Shown here: positions 1-10,982 of the stretch, in pieces | Layout: every line of letters starts with the position of its first letter | How positions within the stretch are numbered: position 1 is the first letter of the stretch | DNA from: Geobacter sp. AOG2 | GTDB lineage: Bacteria; Desulfobacterota; Desulfuromonadia; Geobacterales; Pseudopelobacteraceae | NCBI RefSeq assembly: GCF_019972295.1 | Contig: NZ_BLJA01000001.1 | Coordinates: 590,049 to 654,048, forward strand | DNA: 64,000 nucleotides | Reading direction: 5' to 3' | The notes under the pieces: generated by a model | What the model was told of the DNA's origin: nothing | The model's database searches: none | The model's input: only the letters and a program-made list of their open reading frames with translations | Position numbers and translations under genes: made by a program

Positions 1-266
1 CCAACCCCAAGGTATCCATCTTTTTTCTGGCGTTTCTTCCCCAGTTCGTCGATCCGCGCCGGGGACCCCTGGCCGTGCAGTTCCTGCTGTTGGGCGGCCT
101 GTTCATTGTCGCCACCATCCTGGTGTTCGGGGCGATCAGCATACTGGCCGGGGCGCTGGGAGACCGGCTCAGGCAGTCCGCCCGGGCGCAACTGCTGCTG
201 AACCGCCTTGCGGGCACCATTTTTGCCGGACTTGCGTTGAAGCTGGCAACGGCCCGGCGTTTCTGA
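1..266 (+). CDS. LysE/RhtB-family amino-acid exporter, C-terminal part
   Basis: The gene enters from the left edge, so only the last 88 or so codons are present. Reading from base 3 gives NPKVSIFFLAFLPQFVDP, the signature that follows the third membrane segment in the RhtB/LysE exporter family, and then two further hydrophobic segments (about bases 75-145 and 205-260). Family members export amino acids or homoserine lactones across the inner membrane; the substrate here cannot be told. It ends 30 bases before moaC and shows no functional link to it. Confidence 0.85.
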   Translation, partial: NPKVSIFFLAFLPQFVDPRRGPLAVQFLLLGGLFIVATILVFGAISILAGALGDRLRQSARAQLLLNRLAGTIFAGLALKLATARRF

Positions 267-296
267 CGTTTCAAAATCCAACCACAGGTGTCAGCT

Positions 297-779
297 ATGG
301 AATTCAATCATTTTGATGAAGAGGGCAATGCGGTGATGGTGGACGTGAGCGCCAAGCAGGAGACCCTGCGGACCGCCACGGCGGGTGCGGAGGTGCACAT
401 GTCGGGAGAGTTGCTGGCGGCGATCCGCACCGGCACGGTAGCCAAGGGGGATGTGCTGGGGGTGGCGCGGCTGGCCGGGATCATGGCGGCCAAGAAGACC
501 CCGGATTTGATCCCCCTTTCCCATCCGTTGTCCCTGCACTCGGTGGCGGTGGATTTCGAGCAGGATTCGGCTTCCGGGCGGATCGGGGTCCGGTGCACCG
601 TGCGCGCCTTCGAGCGCACCGGGGTCGAGATGGAGGCCATGACCGGCGCGGCCGTGGCCGCCCTGACCATCTACGACATGTGCAAGGGGGCCGACAAATC
701 CGTCACCATCGGCGATATCCGGCTGTTATACAAGGAAGGCGGCAAAAGCGGCGTGTACCGCCGGGAGGAGCGACCATGA
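297..779 (+). CDS. moaC: Cyclic pyranopterin monophosphate synthase MoaC
   Basis: MoaC forms cyclic pyranopterin monophosphate from the product of MoaA in molybdenum cofactor synthesis, in the cytosol. The 160-residue product has the usual length and the family motifs IPLSHPL (about residues 73-79), the METMTGAAVAALT-like region (here EAMTGAAVAALTIYDM) and KGADKS near residue 130 with the conserved Asp-Lys. The ATG at 297 is chosen because AGGTG lies at 286-290; an in-frame GTG at 288 has no such site. Its stop overlaps the mogA start (ATGA), so the two are co-translated. A broken copy of its first 60 bases lies at 13847-13906. Confidence 0.97.
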   Translation: MEFNHFDEEGNAVMVDVSAKQETLRTATAGAEVHMSGELLAAIRTGTVAKGDVLGVARLAGIMAAKKTPDLIPLSHPLSLHSVAVDFEQDSASGRIGVRCTVRAFERTGVEMEAMTGAAVAALTIYDMCKGADKSVTIGDIRLLYKEGGKSGVYRREERP

Positions 780-1288
780 GAGTGGCCATACTGACCCTGA
801 GCGACAAGGGGTCGCGGGGCGAGCGGGTTGACGAGAGCGGTCCGGCGCTGGCCTCATGGCTGGCGGAGCGGGGGGTGACCACGGTGCATGCCGAGATCAT
901 CCCCGACGATTTCCAGCGGATCGTGACCGTGCTGGGCGCCTGGGCCGACGCGGACAAGGCGGAGCTGATCCTGACCACGGGGGGCACCGGGGTCTCGCCG
1001 CGGGACGTAACCCCCGAGGCGACGCTGAAGGTGGTGGAGCGGACGATCCCCGGCATCGGCGAGCTGATGCGCCTGAGGAGCCTGGAGAAGACCCCCATGG
1101 CCGCACTGTCCCGGGCGATTGCGGGGATCCGCGGCCAGGCCCTGATCATCAACCTGCCGGGCAGTCCCCGTGGGGCGCTGGAAAATCTGGAAGCGGTCTG
1201 GCCGGTCATCGGCCATGCCGTGGAGAAGATCCGCGGCGACCAGGGCGATTGCGGGGGACTCTACGGAACCCGGAATCCGGCCGGCTGA
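776..1288 (+). CDS. mogA: Molybdopterin adenylyltransferase MogA/MoaB family
   Basis: This protein adenylylates molybdopterin before molybdate insertion. The 170 residues include TTGGTG at 67-72 (the nucleotide/pterin loop), the VSPRDVTPEA stretch after it, and PGSPRGALENLEA from about 128, all hallmarks of the MoCF-binding fold. The ATG overlaps the moaC stop by the classic ATGA junction, with GGAGGAG just upstream, so moaC and mogA form one transcript. MogA and MoaB are hard to separate by motif; MogA is preferred because of length and pairing with MoaC. Confidence 0.92.
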   Translation: MRVAILTLSDKGSRGERVDESGPALASWLAERGVTTVHAEIIPDDFQRIVTVLGAWADADKAELILTTGGTGVSPRDVTPEATLKVVERTIPGIGELMRLRSLEKTPMAALSRAIAGIRGQALIINLPGSPRGALENLEAVWPVIGHAVEKIRGDQGDCGGLYGTRNPAG

Positions 1289-1942
1289 CCTTGCGTGCCA
1301 CCCCTTTGAGCTTCCCCATGTAGGTAGTCATGGTCCGGCCCGGCTTCGGGATACCAGCGTCAGAGCCGGTTGCACCCCCTTGCTTGCTGGAACCCGGTTC
1401 GCATAGCCCCGGGCCATGGTGATCATTCACCGGTTTCCCGGTTTTCCCCTCCCGAAGGCGATTCCAGGCGAAGAGCCTGCGGGTCCCCGCCGGCTCGGGT
1501 TCCGCGCCCGTCCTGTCAGCGTCTCCTCCCATCCCGCCGCATCCCCGTGCGATCCCGCACGAACCTTCATGGCCCCGTAAAGCCGATTTCAGTGCTGTTT
1601 TTTCAAGAAACCGGAACGCCCCGCAGGCTTCCCCACCTGAGAAAGCAGGGCCGCCGTGGTCTTGCCGGCTACGGTTCGCCCGAATTTGGTACTGTTTCAG
1701 GCGTTTTGTCAAAGCGAGAAGCCGTTTCTCAAAATAAGAGTAGCGCGTGCCTATTTGATGCAAAATGGTAAATGAAATTGACCAGTTATTTAAATGCTTT
1801 CATGGCACGCCCGCTGCAACGGCATGCAGAGAGCAACTTCCGTGAAGCAGCCGCAGCACGGGTCCGTTTTTGAAGTAAGCCTGCAAAGGGATATGAGGGG
1901 TGGGTCCTGACGATAACTCGGGCAACACTACAATGGTGTAGA
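1289..1942. other. 654-bp gap without a recognised gene
   Basis: No convincing gene lies between mogA and the histidine kinase. The first 470 bases are GC-rich and stay open on the minus strand (1763 down into mogA), with a product rich in Gly, Arg and Pro that resembles no family I know; it may be a decayed element or chance. After about 1700 the DNA turns AT-richer and holds the sigma-54-like promoter at 1803-1818 and the leader of the kinase gene. Confidence 0.5.
1803..1818 (+). promoter_or_regulatory. Candidate sigma-54 promoter for the PAS kinase
   Basis: TGGCACG, four bases, then CTGCA matches the -24/-12 consensus TGGCACG-N4-TTGCA with a single mismatch; the GG and GC doublets have the correct 10-base spacing. 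Transcription would start near 1830, leaving a leader of about 110 bases before the ATG at 1943. No enhancer-binding regulator is encoded beside it. Confidence 0.6.
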
Positions 1943-4033
1943 ATGAGAACTCAAGCCAAATGCTCTGTCGTGGAAGATGTTGCGGAACACAAACACCTCG
2001 ACGAGATCCTGCAATTCAAGAACTTCTCCATCGACAACATATCGGAGGCGATCCACTGGACGAACGTGGACGGCAGCTTCTGGGATTGCAATGTGGCTGC
2101 CTGCACCATGCTGGGGTACCGTCGCGCAGAACTCCTCTCGCTTTCGAACAGCGACATCGACCCCGATTACTCCCAGGCCGAGCGGCACGCCAATCTCGAC
2201 GAACTGAGGCGCACGGGAAAGGTCGTGCGCCAGAGGCGGTTTCACACCGCCAAGGACGGCCGCCGCATCCCCGTGGAGATAACCTCCTCCTACTTCAGAT
2301 ACCATGACCGGGAATTCGTCTGCTCCATGGTGAAAGACATCAGCGACCTCGTCAAGGCCGAGAAGGAAGCATCTTTTTACAAGACCCTGATCGAGTTTTC
2401 CCGCGACCCGGTCTACGTCGTCGACAGTAATGACGGCGGGAAGATGTTCTATGCCAACGAGGCCGCCTGCGCCCACTTCGGGATCGATCTGGCGCGGCTG
2501 CTGACCATGCGGATCGCCGACTGGGACCCCTTCTTCGACGTGAAGAGTCTCCCGGAGGTCGTTGCCCTGATCAGGCAGGGGAACATGGGGCGCCTCGAGA
2601 CGACGCATTGCAACGCCGCGGGGAGGCGGATCCCGGTGGAAGTGACCAGCAACATCATGGAATACGACGGCAAGGAGTTGCTGTACGGATACTGTTTCGA
2701 CGCCAGCGAACGCAAGGCCATGAACGCCGCCCTGGAAGAGGCCCATCGTGATCTGGTGGCGGCCCAGCGCATCGCCCGCATGGGGAATTGCATAACCTCC
2801 CACGACGGCCGGTTCCTTTCCGCTTCCGAAGAGTGCGCCGCTATTCTGGGGGTGCCGGCGGGCGATTTCCCACGCACGTTCGAGGCGTATCTGGAATTCG
2901 TGCACCCCGACGACCGGGAGCGGCTCCGCTCGGCATCGGCATGCATACGGCGGGACCGTGCTCCCAATCTGCTCGAATACCGTATTTGCCGGCCCGATGG
3001 CGCGGAACGGGTGGTCCAGGCACGGGGCGAAGCGGTCTTCGACAATGCGGGCGCGACCGACCGCATCGTCGTCGCGATCCAGGATATTACCGAACAAAAG
3101 CTTGCGGAGGCCGAACGTCTCGAATGGGAGAAGGCGCTGCTGCACACCCAGAAGCTGGAAAGCCTGGGCGTCATGGCGGGCGGGGTTGCCCACGATTTCA
3201 ACAATTTGCTGACGGTCATTATCGGCAACCTGCAATTGCTCCTGCAGGAGTTGCCGCTCTCCGACCCCGGCCGCCGCCGTATAGAACAGGCCGAGCTTGC
3301 CGGCAGGCGCGCCGCCGATCTTGCCAACCAGATGCTGGTCTATTCGGGCAAGGGATTATTCCAGTCGATGGATATCGATATCGGCAAGGTTGTACGGGAA
3401 AACGCCGAACTCTTCAGAACGGTTGCGCCGCGCAACATCGCCCTGACGCTTGTCGCCGCCGCCGACCTGCCCCCGGTGACGGCGGACCCCAGCCAGGTAC
3501 AGCAGGTCGTCATGAACCTGATCGCCAATGCCGCCGAGGCTGTCGGCACGCAGCCCGGAGTGGTGACGCTCGTCACCGGCGTTATGGAATGCGATGCCGA
3601 TCTTATCCGCAGGAGCCGTCTCGTTGAAAAACCTCCACCGGGGAGGTTCTGCTATGTCCAGGTGTCCGACAACGGGTGCGGCATGGACGAGGAGACGCAG
3701 CAACGGCTGTTCGATCCGTTCTTCACCACGAAATTCAGCGGGCGGGGGCTGGGATTGGCGGCGACCCAAGGCATCGTCAGGTCGCATCGCGGGATCATCC
3801 TGCTGGAAAGCGAGCAGGGAAGGGGGACAACCTTCCGCGTCCTGTTCCCTGTCGCCGAAAACGGGGATGCCGCATCGCGAAAACAGGTCCCCGGAATTGC
3901 CGTGCCCCCGGAAAGCAGGGGGCCGGCGCCTGTCTCCGGCGAAGCTGTCCGTTCCATAAAAGCCGACTATCTGAAGCCTCCGGGATTTGCGTTCGCCGCC
4001 CCCGGTGGCGGCGCCCCTCTCTCGGCCCGGTGA
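1943..4033 (+). CDS. PAS-domain sensor histidine kinase
   Basis: A soluble sensor kinase of 696 residues with no membrane segment. Three PAS-type repeats are visible (about residues 20-140, 145-260 and 270-390; the second ends in [11 protein letters not shown], the third in [11 protein letters not shown]), followed by a HisKA box [11 protein letters not shown] with the phosphorylated His417, an N box near 525-530 ([10 protein letters not shown]), DNGCGMD, and [12 protein letters not shown]. About 50 residues after the ATPase domain are low in complexity and match no receiver domain. The HDFNNLL type kinase usually has a separate or fused receiver; none lies next to it. A sigma-54-like promoter precedes it and a chemoreceptor follows. 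Confidence 0.9.
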   Translation: MRTQAKCSVVEDVAEHKHLDEILQFKNFSIDNISEAIHWTNVDGSFWDCNVAACTMLGYRRAELLSLSNSDIDPDYSQAERHANLDELRRTGKVVRQRRFHTAKDGRRIPVEITSSYFRYHDREFVCSMVKDISDLVKAEKEASFYKTLIEFSRDPVYVVDSNDGGKMFYANEAACAHFGIDLARLLTMRIADWDPFFDVKSLPEVVALIRQGNMGRLETTHCNAAGRRIPVEVTSNIMEYDGKELLYGYCFDASERKAMNAALEEAHRDLVAAQRIARMGNCITSHDGRFLSASEECAAILGVPAGDFPRTFEAYLEFVHPDDRERLRSASACIRRDRAPNLLEYRICRPDGAERVVQARGEAVFDNAGATDRIVVAIQDITEQKLAEAERLEWEKALLHTQKLESLGVMAGGVAHDFNNLLTVIIGNLQLLLQELPLSDPGRRRIEQAELAGRRAADLANQMLVYSGKGLFQSMDIDIGKVVRENAELFRTVAPRNIALTLVAAADLPPVTADPSQVQQVVMNLIANAAEAVGTQPGVVTLVTGVMECDADLIRRSRLVEKPPPGRFCYVQVSDNGCGMDEETQQRLFDPFFTTKFSGRGLGLAATQGIVRSHRGIILLESEQGRGTTFRVLFPVAENGDAASRKQVPGIAVPPESRGPAPVSGEAVRSIKADYLKPPGFAFAAPGGGAPLSAR

Positions 4034-4086
4034 TCGTACCTCCTCCGGCCTGGCCGGGGGCTATTCTGCTACATACGGAGGCAGTC

Positions 4087-5715
4087 ATGTCGGTCCACAA
4101 GAACGCCCGCGTAGGAACAAAGCTTTTTGCCGGGTTCCTGTTTCTGGCCGTTATCGCCACGGCGGTGAATGTGGTGAACGCGTTGCGGCTGGCGCACATC
4201 AAAGGGATGCAGCAGCAACTGTACGCGCAGGATATCAAGCCGATGAAAGAGCTGGTCGATCTGACCGAGGCGTTCCAGAAGATGAGGGTGGCCACCCGCG
4301 ACGTCACCATAGCGCAAACCCCGGAAGCCAGGCAGAAGGGAAGCGCTCTGCGCAAAGAGAGTTTCAGGGCCGCAAACGAGGCCTTGATCGCGATTGCCGC
4401 CAGTTCCGGCGAATCGAGGGCCGCCGCGGACGAACTGCGGAAATCCATCACCCGGTACAATGCCATCCTCGACACGATCTACGAGATGATTGTCGCCGGC
4501 AAGGCCGCCGAGGCGGACGCCTTCGGCAGGACCCCCGAGGTTGCCGCCACCGTCAAGGCCAGCACCGAGCAGCTCAAGGCGCTGACTGCCGCCAAGATCG
4601 CCCACGGCAACAAGAACACCGAGGCGGCCATCGCCATCACCGATTCCTCGTTGATCCTGTCGGTGGTCTGCACCGTGGTCATGCTGGCGATTGCCTTCGT
4701 GTTCGGCATGGTGAGCACCCGCTTGATCACCCGGCCGGTCCACAGCCTGGTGCAACAGGCGGAAAAGATCGCCGCCGGCGACCTTACGGTGAAGATCGAG
4801 CAGGAATCCCGGGATGAGATCGGCGTATTGGCCGGCTCCTTCGCCAAGATGGCCGAAAACCTGCGCGATACCCTGGGGAGGGTCAAGGCCACCTCGGACC
4901 AGGTGGCGACCGCTTCCAACCAGCTCCAGTCCACATCGGAGCAGATCGCCACCGGGGCCGAAGAGGTCTCCGGCCAGGCACAGACCGTGGCCACCGCCAG
5001 TGAAGAGTTGTCGGCCACCTCCGGCGATATCGCCCAGAACTGTCATGCTGCGGCCCAAAGCTCCCGGCAGGCGACCGGTGCCGCCCAGACCGGCGCCGAG
5101 GTCGTGGCGCAGACGGTCAGCGTCATGACCCGCATCGCCGAGCGGGTCAACGCAACGGCCCGGAGCGTCGAGGGGCTTGGAACCCGTTCGGACCAGATCG
5201 GCACCATCGTCGGCACCATCGAGGATATTGCGGACCAGACCAACCTCCTGGCCCTGAACGCGGCGATCGAGGCGGCCCGGGCCGGCGAACAGGGGCGGGG
5301 GTTTGCGGTGGTCGCCGATGAGGTGCGGGCTTTGGCCGAGCGCACCACCAAGGCGACCAAGGAGATCGGCGCCATGATCAAGGCGATCCAGACGGAAACC
5401 AAGGGGGCCGTTTCCGCGATGGAAGAGGGGGTCAGGGAGGTTCGCCAGGGTACGGAAGAGGCGGCGAAATCCGGCGGGGCCATTCAGGAGATCCTTCACC
5501 AGATAGACGCGGTCTCCATGCAGGTGAACCAGATCGCGACGGCGGCCGAGGAACAGTCGGCGACGACCACCGAGATCACCAGCAACATCCACCGGATTTC
5601 CGGCGTGGTCCATCAGACGGCCCAGGGTTCCCAGAAATCCGCCGCCGCCGCGGCGCAGCTCGCCAGGCTGTCGGATGATCTCCACTCCCTGGTCGAACAA
5701 TTCAAGTTGGCCTGA
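4087..5715 (+). CDS. Methyl-accepting chemotaxis protein
   Basis: A 542-residue transmembrane chemoreceptor. Segment 1 lies at about 12-34, a periplasmic four-helix-bundle-like sensor at 35-185, segment 2 at about 187-212, a HAMP domain follows ([12 protein letters not shown], then [16 protein letters not shown]), and the cytoplasmic signalling hairpin carries [19 protein letters not shown] near 379-397 and [18 protein letters not shown], the CheA/CheW contact. The ATG at 4087 is preceded by GGAG; an upstream open frame overlaps the kinase gene and is not used. The 53-base gap suggests joint transcription with the kinase. Ligand unknown. A strong terminator follows at 5821. Confidence 0.95.
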   Translation: MSVHKNARVGTKLFAGFLFLAVIATAVNVVNALRLAHIKGMQQQLYAQDIKPMKELVDLTEAFQKMRVATRDVTIAQTPEARQKGSALRKESFRAANEALIAIAASSGESRAAADELRKSITRYNAILDTIYEMIVAGKAAEADAFGRTPEVAATVKASTEQLKALTAAKIAHGNKNTEAAIAITDSSLILSVVCTVVMLAIAFVFGMVSTRLITRPVHSLVQQAEKIAAGDLTVKIEQESRDEIGVLAGSFAKMAENLRDTLGRVKATSDQVATASNQLQSTSEQIATGAEEVSGQAQTVATASEELSATSGDIAQNCHAAAQSSRQATGAAQTGAEVVAQTVSVMTRIAERVNATARSVEGLGTRSDQIGTIVGTIEDIADQTNLLALNAAIEAARAGEQGRGFAVVADEVRALAERTTKATKEIGAMIKAIQTETKGAVSAMEEGVREVRQGTEEAAKSGGAIQEILHQIDAVSMQVNQIATAAEEQSATTTEITSNIHRISGVVHQTAQGSQKSAAAAAQLARLSDDLHSLVEQFKLA

Positions 5716-5820
5716 TCGGGGGAACGGGTTGTGAACATGCCCGATCCGGCTCCCTGCCGGAAGACGCCGTTTCAAACTTCGGAGTAGCACGGGCTCGATA
5801 ACGAGCCTCCTTCATGTGGT

Positions 5821-5844
5821 GGGGGGAGCGATCCCCCCTTTTTT
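5821..5844 (+). terminator. Rho-independent terminator after the chemoreceptor
   Basis: GGGGGGA and TCCCCCC pair around a GCGA tetraloop and are followed by six T. It ends the kinase-chemoreceptor transcript and isolates it from gltB. Confidence 0.85.
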
Positions 5845-5887
5845 CAGTCCTGTTCCCGATCCGGTTTTGCCGCGGGGCGCCGGTGGT

Positions 5888-6009
5888 CCGCCTTGACCGC
5901 CTTGACCGCCTTGACCGCCTTGACCGCCTTGACCGCCTTGACCGCCTTGACCGCCTTGACCGCCTTGACCGCCTTGACCGCCTTGACCGCCTTGACCGCC
6001 TTGACCGCC
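5888..6009. repeat. 9-bp tandem repeat, about 13.5 copies
   Basis: The unit CCGCCTTGA is repeated perfectly thirteen times plus a partial copy. It is bounded by CGGTGG on the left (5881) and CCACCG on the right, which are reverse complements and could close a stem. One plus frame has stop codons in every unit, the others read Arg-Leu-Asp or Thr-Ala-Leu, and the minus strand reads Gly-Gly-Gln; none looks like a real protein. It lies between a terminator and the gltB promoter. Confidence 0.97.
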
Positions 6010-6066
6010 ACCGTGCGGCAGCCGGTGGCGTCCGCCCTCCTTCCTCATGCAAATCGGCATTTGCTC

Positions 6067-6095
6067 TTGAAAATATCCACGTCTCCCGGTATGCT
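6067..6095 (+). promoter_or_regulatory. Candidate sigma-70 promoter of gltB
   Basis: TTGAAA (6067-6072), a 17-base spacer and TATGCT (6090-6095) form a good vegetative promoter about 115 bases before the gltB ATG. Confidence 0.6.
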
Positions 6096-6215
6096 ATCCA
6101 ATTCAACACCGGTTCGAATACCCCACGCTCAAAGCATGCGCCGAAACACCATTTCTTCCCGCCTCACCGTCGAGCGGCACATGCGCGATACCAGCACCAT
6201 ACAAAAGGCAGCCCT

Positions 6216-9200
6216 ATGAAAACCATCGAAGCACCTAAAAAGCAGGGACTCTACGATCCCCAGTTCGAGCACGACGCCTGCGGCGTCGGTTTCGTGGTCA
6301 ACATGAAGGGGAAGAAATCGCACGAGATCGTGCGCCAGGCCCTGACCGTCCTCGTCAACCTCGACCACCGCGGCGCCTGCGGCTGCGAGCCCAATACCGG
6401 CGACGGCGCGGGCATACTCATCCAGATGCCGGACCGCTTTCTGCGCAAGGTCTGTGGGCCTTTGGGCATAGACCTGCCCGAGCCTTCCCGCTATGGTGTC
6501 GGCATGGTGTTCACCTCGCCCGACCCGACGGAACGCAACAGCGCCCGCCACATCCTGGAAAGGATCGTCGTCGAGGAAGGGCTCAAGATCATCGGCTGGA
6601 GGGATGTCCCCACCGACCACTCCTCCCTCGGGATCACCGCCAGGGCCAGCGAGCCGGTGGTGCGCCAGTTGTTCCTCAAGGCGGGCGCCGATGATTTGGA
6701 CGAATTGTCGTTCAACCGCAAGCTCTACGTCGTCAACCAGCGGGCGATCAACCAGATCCGTCGCGCCGGTGTGGACAAAAACTGGTACGTGGCCAGCATG
6801 TCCAGCCGGACCATGATCTACAAAGGCATGCTCATGCCGGTCCAGGTGGACCAGTATTACCCCGACCTGCGCGATCCGGCGATGGAAACGGCCCTGGCGC
6901 TGGTGCATTCCCGCTTTTCCACCAATACCTTCCCCAGTTGGGACCGGGCCCATCCCTACCATTTCCTGGCCCATAACGGCGAGATCAACACCCTGCGCGG
7001 CAACGTCAACTGGATGCACGCCCGTCAGTCGCTCTTCAGCAGCCCCCTGTTCGGGGACGACATCAAGAAGGCCCTGCCGATCATCAACACCGACGGCTCC
7101 GACTCGGCCATGTTCGACAACTGTCTGGAGCTTCTGGTCATGGCCGGCCGCTCGCTCCCCCATGCCGTCATGATGATGGTGCCCGAGCCGTGGGAAAACC
7201 ATGAGACCATGGACCCCGCGAAGAAGGCCTTTTACGAGTATCATTCCTGTCTGATGGAGCCGTGGGACGGCCCCGCCGCCGTCGCCTTCACCGACGGCCG
7301 CAGCATCGGCGCCGTGCTCGACCGCAACGGCCTGCGTCCGTCGCGCTATTACGTCACCAGCGACGATCTCGTCATCATGGCCTCAGAGGCCGGGGTGCTG
7401 CCGATCGAACCGGAGCGGGTCCTGCGCAAGGGCCGCCTGCAGCCGGGCCGGATGTTCCTGGTGGATACGGAACAGGGGCGCATCGTGCCGGACGAGGAGA
7501 TCAAGCGCGAGCTGGCGGACGCCAAACCCTACGGCCAGTGGCTGAAGGATAATCATATCCTCCTCGAGGATTTGCCCGACGCGCTCCATGTGTACGGGCC
7601 GGACCACGATACGGTCCTGCAGCGCCAACAGGCCTTCGGCTATACCTTCGAGGATCAGCGCGTCATCCTGGGACCCATGGCGATGAGCGGCGTCCAGCCG
7701 CTCGGCTCCATGGGCACCGACACGCCGCTGGCGGTATTGTCCGATCAGCCGCAACTGCTCTACAACTATTTCAAACAACTCTTCGCCCAGGTGACCAATC
7801 CGCCCATCGACCCGATCCGCGAGGAGATCATCACCTCCACCACCACCCTGATCGGTTCCGAGGCCAACCTGCTCAAGCCGGCCGCCGCGAGCGCCCGCAT
7901 GATCAGGCTGGAACACCCTTTGCTCTCCAACGAGGAGCTTGAAAAACTGCGTCACGTGGAGAAGCCCGATTTCAAGGCCGTAACCCTGTCGCTGCTCTTC
8001 CCGGCGGCGGAAGGTCCCGCCGGGCTGGAAAACGCCCTGAAGAAGCTGTTCGAGGCAGCCCTCATAACGGTCGAGGCCGGCACCACCATCCTGGTCCTCT
8101 CCGATCGCGGCGTCGACAAGGATCATGCCGCCATTCCCGCCCTTTTGGCGGTCTCCGGGCTTCACCACCACCTGATCCGGACGGCTACCCGCACGCGGGT
8201 CTCGCTGGTGCTCGAATCGGGCGAGCCGCGGGAGGTTCACCACTTCGCCGTGCTGCTCGGCTACGGCGCCAACGCCATCAACCCCTACCTGGCCTTCGAA
8301 TCCCTGGACGACATGATCCGGCAGGGGATGCTGACGGACATCACCTACAAGAAAGCGGTCAAGAACTTCATCAAGGCCTCCATCAAGGGCGTGGTCAAGA
8401 CCATGGCCAAGATGGGCATCTCCACCGTGCAGAGTTACCGCGGCGCCCAGATCTTCGAGGCGGTCGGCCTGCATCAGTCGGTGATCGACACGTACTTTAC
8501 CTGGACCCCGTCGCGTATCGGGGGCACCGATCTTGCCGGGATCGCCACGGAACTCCTGGCGCGGCACCGCCGGGCCTGGCCCGAGCGGGTGCCCGCCGAG
8601 CCCACCCTGGACGCGGGCGGAATCTACCAGTGGCGCGAGGCCGGGGAAGAACACCAGTACAATCCGCTTACCGTCAGTTCGCTCCAGAAGGCGGTCCGCA
8701 CCGGCGACTACAACGAGTTCAAACAGTTTTCCTCGCTGATCGACGAGCAGGACACCAGGCTGTACACCCTGCGCGGATTGCTGGATTTCAGGAAAACCAT
8801 CGTCCCGGTGCCGCTCGACGAGGTCGAGCCGGTGGAAGAGATCATGAAGCGCTTCAAGACCGGTGCCATGTCCTACGGTTCCATCAGCCAGGAAGCCCAC
8901 GAGGCGTTGGCCATCGCCATGAACCGCATCGGCGGCCTCTCCAATACCGGCGAGGGGGGGGAGGACCCGGAACGCTTCACCTGGACCAACGAACAGGGGG
9001 ATTCCAAGAACAGCGCCATCAAACAGGTGGCGTCGGGACGTTTCGGCGTCACCAGTGACTATCTCTCCAATGCCCGCGAGATCCAGATCAAGATGGCCCA
9101 GGGGGCCAAACCGGGCGAGGGGGGCGAGTTGCCCGGCCAGAAGGTGTTCCCCTGGGTCGCCAAGACCCGCCACACCACGCCGGGGGTCGGTCTGGTCTCG

Positions 9201-10793
9201 CCGCCGCCGCACCACGACATCTATTCCATCGAGGATCTGGCCGAACTGATCCATGACCTGAAAAACGCCAACCGCCGCGCCCGCATCAGCGTCAAGCTGG
9301 TGTCCGAGGTGGGGGTCGGCACCATCGCGGCCGGCGTTGCCAAGGCCCATGCCGACGTGGTGCTCGTCAGCGGTTACGACGGCGGCACCGGCGCCTCGCC
9401 GGTCTCCAGCATCAAGCACGCCGGCCTGCCCTGGGAGTTGGGCGTGGCCGAGACGCACCAGACCCTGGTCCTGAACAATCTGCGCAGCCGTATCGTCATC
9501 GAGGCGGACGGCCAGCTCAAGACCGGCCGCGACGTGGCCATCGCCGCCCTCTTGGGGGCCGAGGAGTTCGGGTTCGCTACCGCGCCGCTGGTCTCCCTCG
9601 GCTGCATCATGATGCGCGTCTGCCACAGCAATACCTGCCCGGCCGGCGTGGCCACCCAGGACCCGGTCCTGCGGGCCAAGTTCACCGGCAAGCCGGAATA
9701 CGTGGTCAACTTCATGCGTTTCGTGGCCCAGGAGTTGCGGGAGATCATGGCCAAGCTCGGATTCCGGACCCTGAACGAGATGGTCGGGCGCGCGGACGTC
9801 CTGGAGCCCCGCAAGGCCATTGCCCACTGGAAGGCCAAGGGGCTCGATTTCTCCAACATCCTGTACCAGCCCCAGGTGGGCCTGGATGTGGGGCGTTACT
9901 GCATGGAGTCCCAGGACCACGGCCTGGAGAAGTCCATCGACATGACCAGGCTCCTGGAACTGTGCGAGCCCGCCATCGAGCGTGGCGAGAAGGTCAGCGC
10001 CGAGTTGCCCATCACCAACGTGGACCGGGTGGTGGGGACGATCCTCGGCAACGAGATCACCCGCCATCATGGCCCCCAAGGGCTCCCGGACGGTACCGTC
10101 AACCTGCTGTTCAACGGTTCGGCCGGCCAGAGTTTCGGCGCCTTCGTGCCCCGCGGGATCACCCTGGCGCTGTGCGGCGACGCCAACGACTACCTGGGCA
10201 AGGGGTTGAGCGGCGGCACGATCCTGGTCTATCCCCCCGAGGGGTCGCCCTTCAAGGCGGAAGAAAACATCATCGCCGGCAACGTGGCCTTTTACGGCGC
10301 CACCAGCGGTGACGCCTTCATCCGCGGCATGGCCGGCGAGCGCTTCTGCGTGCGCAACTCCGGCGTCAATGCGGTGGTCGAGGCGGTGGGCGACCACGGC
10401 TGCGAGTATATGACCGGCGGCACGGTGGTGATCCTCGGCCCGACGGGACGTAACTTTGCCGCCGGCATGAGCGGCGGCGTGGCCTACGTGCTGGACGAGG
10501 ACGGGGATTTTGCCGGCCGCTGCAATACCCAGATGGTTGGGCTCGAGGGGCTTGACGACCGGGATGTGTCCATTGTGCGGGAGATGATCGGCCGCCACGG
10601 GGAGTTGACCGGAAGCGAGCGCGCGGCAGCCGTACTGGCAGACTGGGATGGGTTCCTGCCCCGGTTCGTCAAGGTCATGCCCAAGGACTACAAACGGGTT
10701 TTGCAGGCTATCGAACGGGCGCAGGCCGCCGGTCTGAGCGGAGACGATGCCCTGAACGCGGCTTTCGAGGAGAACGCCCGGCTCGGGGAATAA
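6216..10793 (+). CDS. gltB: Glutamate synthase large (alpha) subunit
   Basis: GltB transfers the amide of glutamine to 2-oxoglutarate with electrons passed on from GltD. The 1525-residue product begins with a 21-residue propeptide; the catalytic N-terminal Cys of the mature enzyme is Cys22 in DACGVGF, which fixes the start at 6216. The class II amidotransferase domain fills roughly 22-430, the central domain about 450-760, the FMN/synthase domain about 820-1200 ([11 protein letters not shown], then [13 protein letters not shown] with the 3Fe-4S cysteines near 1130-1141), and the glycine-rich beta-helix about 1260-1450. gltD follows after 189 bases that are mostly a repeat element. Confidence 0.98.
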   Translation: MKTIEAPKKQGLYDPQFEHDACGVGFVVNMKGKKSHEIVRQALTVLVNLDHRGACGCEPNTGDGAGILIQMPDRFLRKVCGPLGIDLPEPSRYGVGMVFTSPDPTERNSARHILERIVVEEGLKIIGWRDVPTDHSSLGITARASEPVVRQLFLKAGADDLDELSFNRKLYVVNQRAINQIRRAGVDKNWYVASMSSRTMIYKGMLMPVQVDQYYPDLRDPAMETALALVHSRFSTNTFPSWDRAHPYHFLAHNGEINTLRGNVNWMHARQSLFSSPLFGDDIKKALPIINTDGSDSAMFDNCLELLVMAGRSLPHAVMMMVPEPWENHETMDPAKKAFYEYHSCLMEPWDGPAAVAFTDGRSIGAVLDRNGLRPSRYYVTSDDLVIMASEAGVLPIEPERVLRKGRLQPGRMFLVDTEQGRIVPDEEIKRELADAKPYGQWLKDNHILLEDLPDALHVYGPDHDTVLQRQQAFGYTFEDQRVILGPMAMSGVQPLGSMGTDTPLAVLSDQPQLLYNYFKQLFAQVTNPPIDPIREEIITSTTTLIGSEANLLKPAAASARMIRLEHPLLSNEELEKLRHVEKPDFKAVTLSLLFPAAEGPAGLENALKKLFEAALITVEAGTTILVLSDRGVDKDHAAIPALLAVSGLHHHLIRTATRTRVSLVLESGEPREVHHFAVLLGYGANAINPYLAFESLDDMIRQGMLTDITYKKAVKNFIKASIKGVVKTMAKMGISTVQSYRGAQIFEAVGLHQSVIDTYFTWTPSRIGGTDLAGIATELLARHRRAWPERVPAEPTLDAGGIYQWREAGEEHQYNPLTVSSLQKAVRTGDYNEFKQFSSLIDEQDTRLYTLRGLLDFRKTIVPVPLDEVEPVEEIMKRFKTGAMSYGSISQEAHEALAIAMNRIGGLSNTGEGGEDPERFTWTNEQGDSKNSAIKQVASGRFGVTSDYLSNAREIQIKMAQGAKPGEGGELPGQKVFPWVAKTRHTTPGVGLVSPPPHHDIYSIEDLAELIHDLKNANRRARISVKLVSEVGVGTIAAGVAKAHADVVLVSGYDGGTGASPVSSIKHAGLPWELGVAETHQTLVLNNLRSRIVIEADGQLKTGRDVAIAALLGAEEFGFATAPLVSLGCIMMRVCHSNTCPAGVATQDPVLRAKFTGKPEYVVNFMRFVAQELREIMAKLGFRTLNEMVGRADVLEPRKAIAHWKAKGLDFSNILYQPQVGLDVGRYCMESQDHGLEKSIDMTRLLELCEPAIERGEKVSAELPITNVDRVVGTILGNEITRHHGPQGLPDGTVNLLFNGSAGQSFGAFVPRGITLALCGDANDYLGKGLSGGTILVYPPEGSPFKAEENIIAGNVAFYGATSGDAFIRGMAGERFCVRNSGVNAVVEAVGDHGCEYMTGGTVVILGPTGRNFAAGMSGGVAYVLDEDGDFAGRCNTQMVGLEGLDDRDVSIVREMIGRHGELTGSERAAAVLADWDGFLPRFVKVMPKDYKRVLQAIERAQAAGLSGDDALNAAFEENARLGE

Positions 10794-10830
10794 TGAGCGT
10801 TACGTTTAATTTCAGTACATCGTATATAAT

Positions 10831-10968
10831 AGGCTGTTGAGAAATTCAGGTTGTTCAAAAATAGTCGGATCGTCGCACCCGTAGAAAGCTCTGAGGAGGC
10901 GTAGCAGCGCTACGCCGCACGAAAGGGCTTTCGAGGATGGCGGCGAGATGGCTGTTTTTCAACAACCT
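10831..10968 (+). repeat. Stop-associated inverted-repeat element, copy A (forward)
   Basis: First of eight copies in this window of a roughly 138-bp element. It opens with GGCTGTTGAGAAATTC, continues GGTTGTTCAAAAATAG, has the central palindrome GGCGTAGCAGCGCTACGCC, and closes with GGCTGTTTTTCAACAACC. Opposing segments pair over almost the whole length, so RNA from either strand would fold into one long hairpin. Here it fills the gltB-gltD junction. Too short and too stop-ridden to encode a transposase; a MITE/REP-like non-autonomous element is the likely class. Confidence 0.9.
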
Positions 10969-10982
10969 CATAGGGAAACGAC

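Larger units (their letters stand above)
5716..6215. other. 500-bp gap: terminator, tandem repeat and gltB leader
   Basis: The gap holds, in order, the terminator of the chemoreceptor gene, a 9-bp tandem repeat and a good promoter for gltB, each listed separately. The reading frame of gltB stays open far upstream through the repeat, but this is a consequence of a repeat unit divisible by three and not evidence of a longer protein. Confidence 0.7.

Noticed and set aside
1206-1763. Minus-strand protein gene overlapping mogA
   Set aside because: Overlaps a certain gene by 80 bases, has no recognisable motif and a Gly/Arg/Pro-rich composition typical of an antisense GC-rich frame.
5888-6009. CRISPR array
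   Set aside because: Contiguous 9-bp units without spacers; no cas genes in the window.
5812-6060. Glycine/glutamine-rich protein on the minus strand of the tandem repeat
   Set aside because: No ribosome-binding site, composition dictated entirely by the repeat.
5814-6215. N-terminal extension of gltB through the tandem repeat
   Set aside because: The frame is open only because the repeat unit is 9 bases; the propeptide length and the catalytic Cys22 fix the start at 6216.
7383-10598. Thousand-residue minus-strand frame opposite gltB
   Set aside because: Antisense shadow of a GC-rich gene; no start signal and no motif.
10831-10968. Short proteins read from the repeat copies (for example the CGCDDLTIFEQPEF peptide seen in several copies)
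   Set aside because: The peptide recurs only because the DNA recurs; no ribosome-binding site and frames are broken in several copies.
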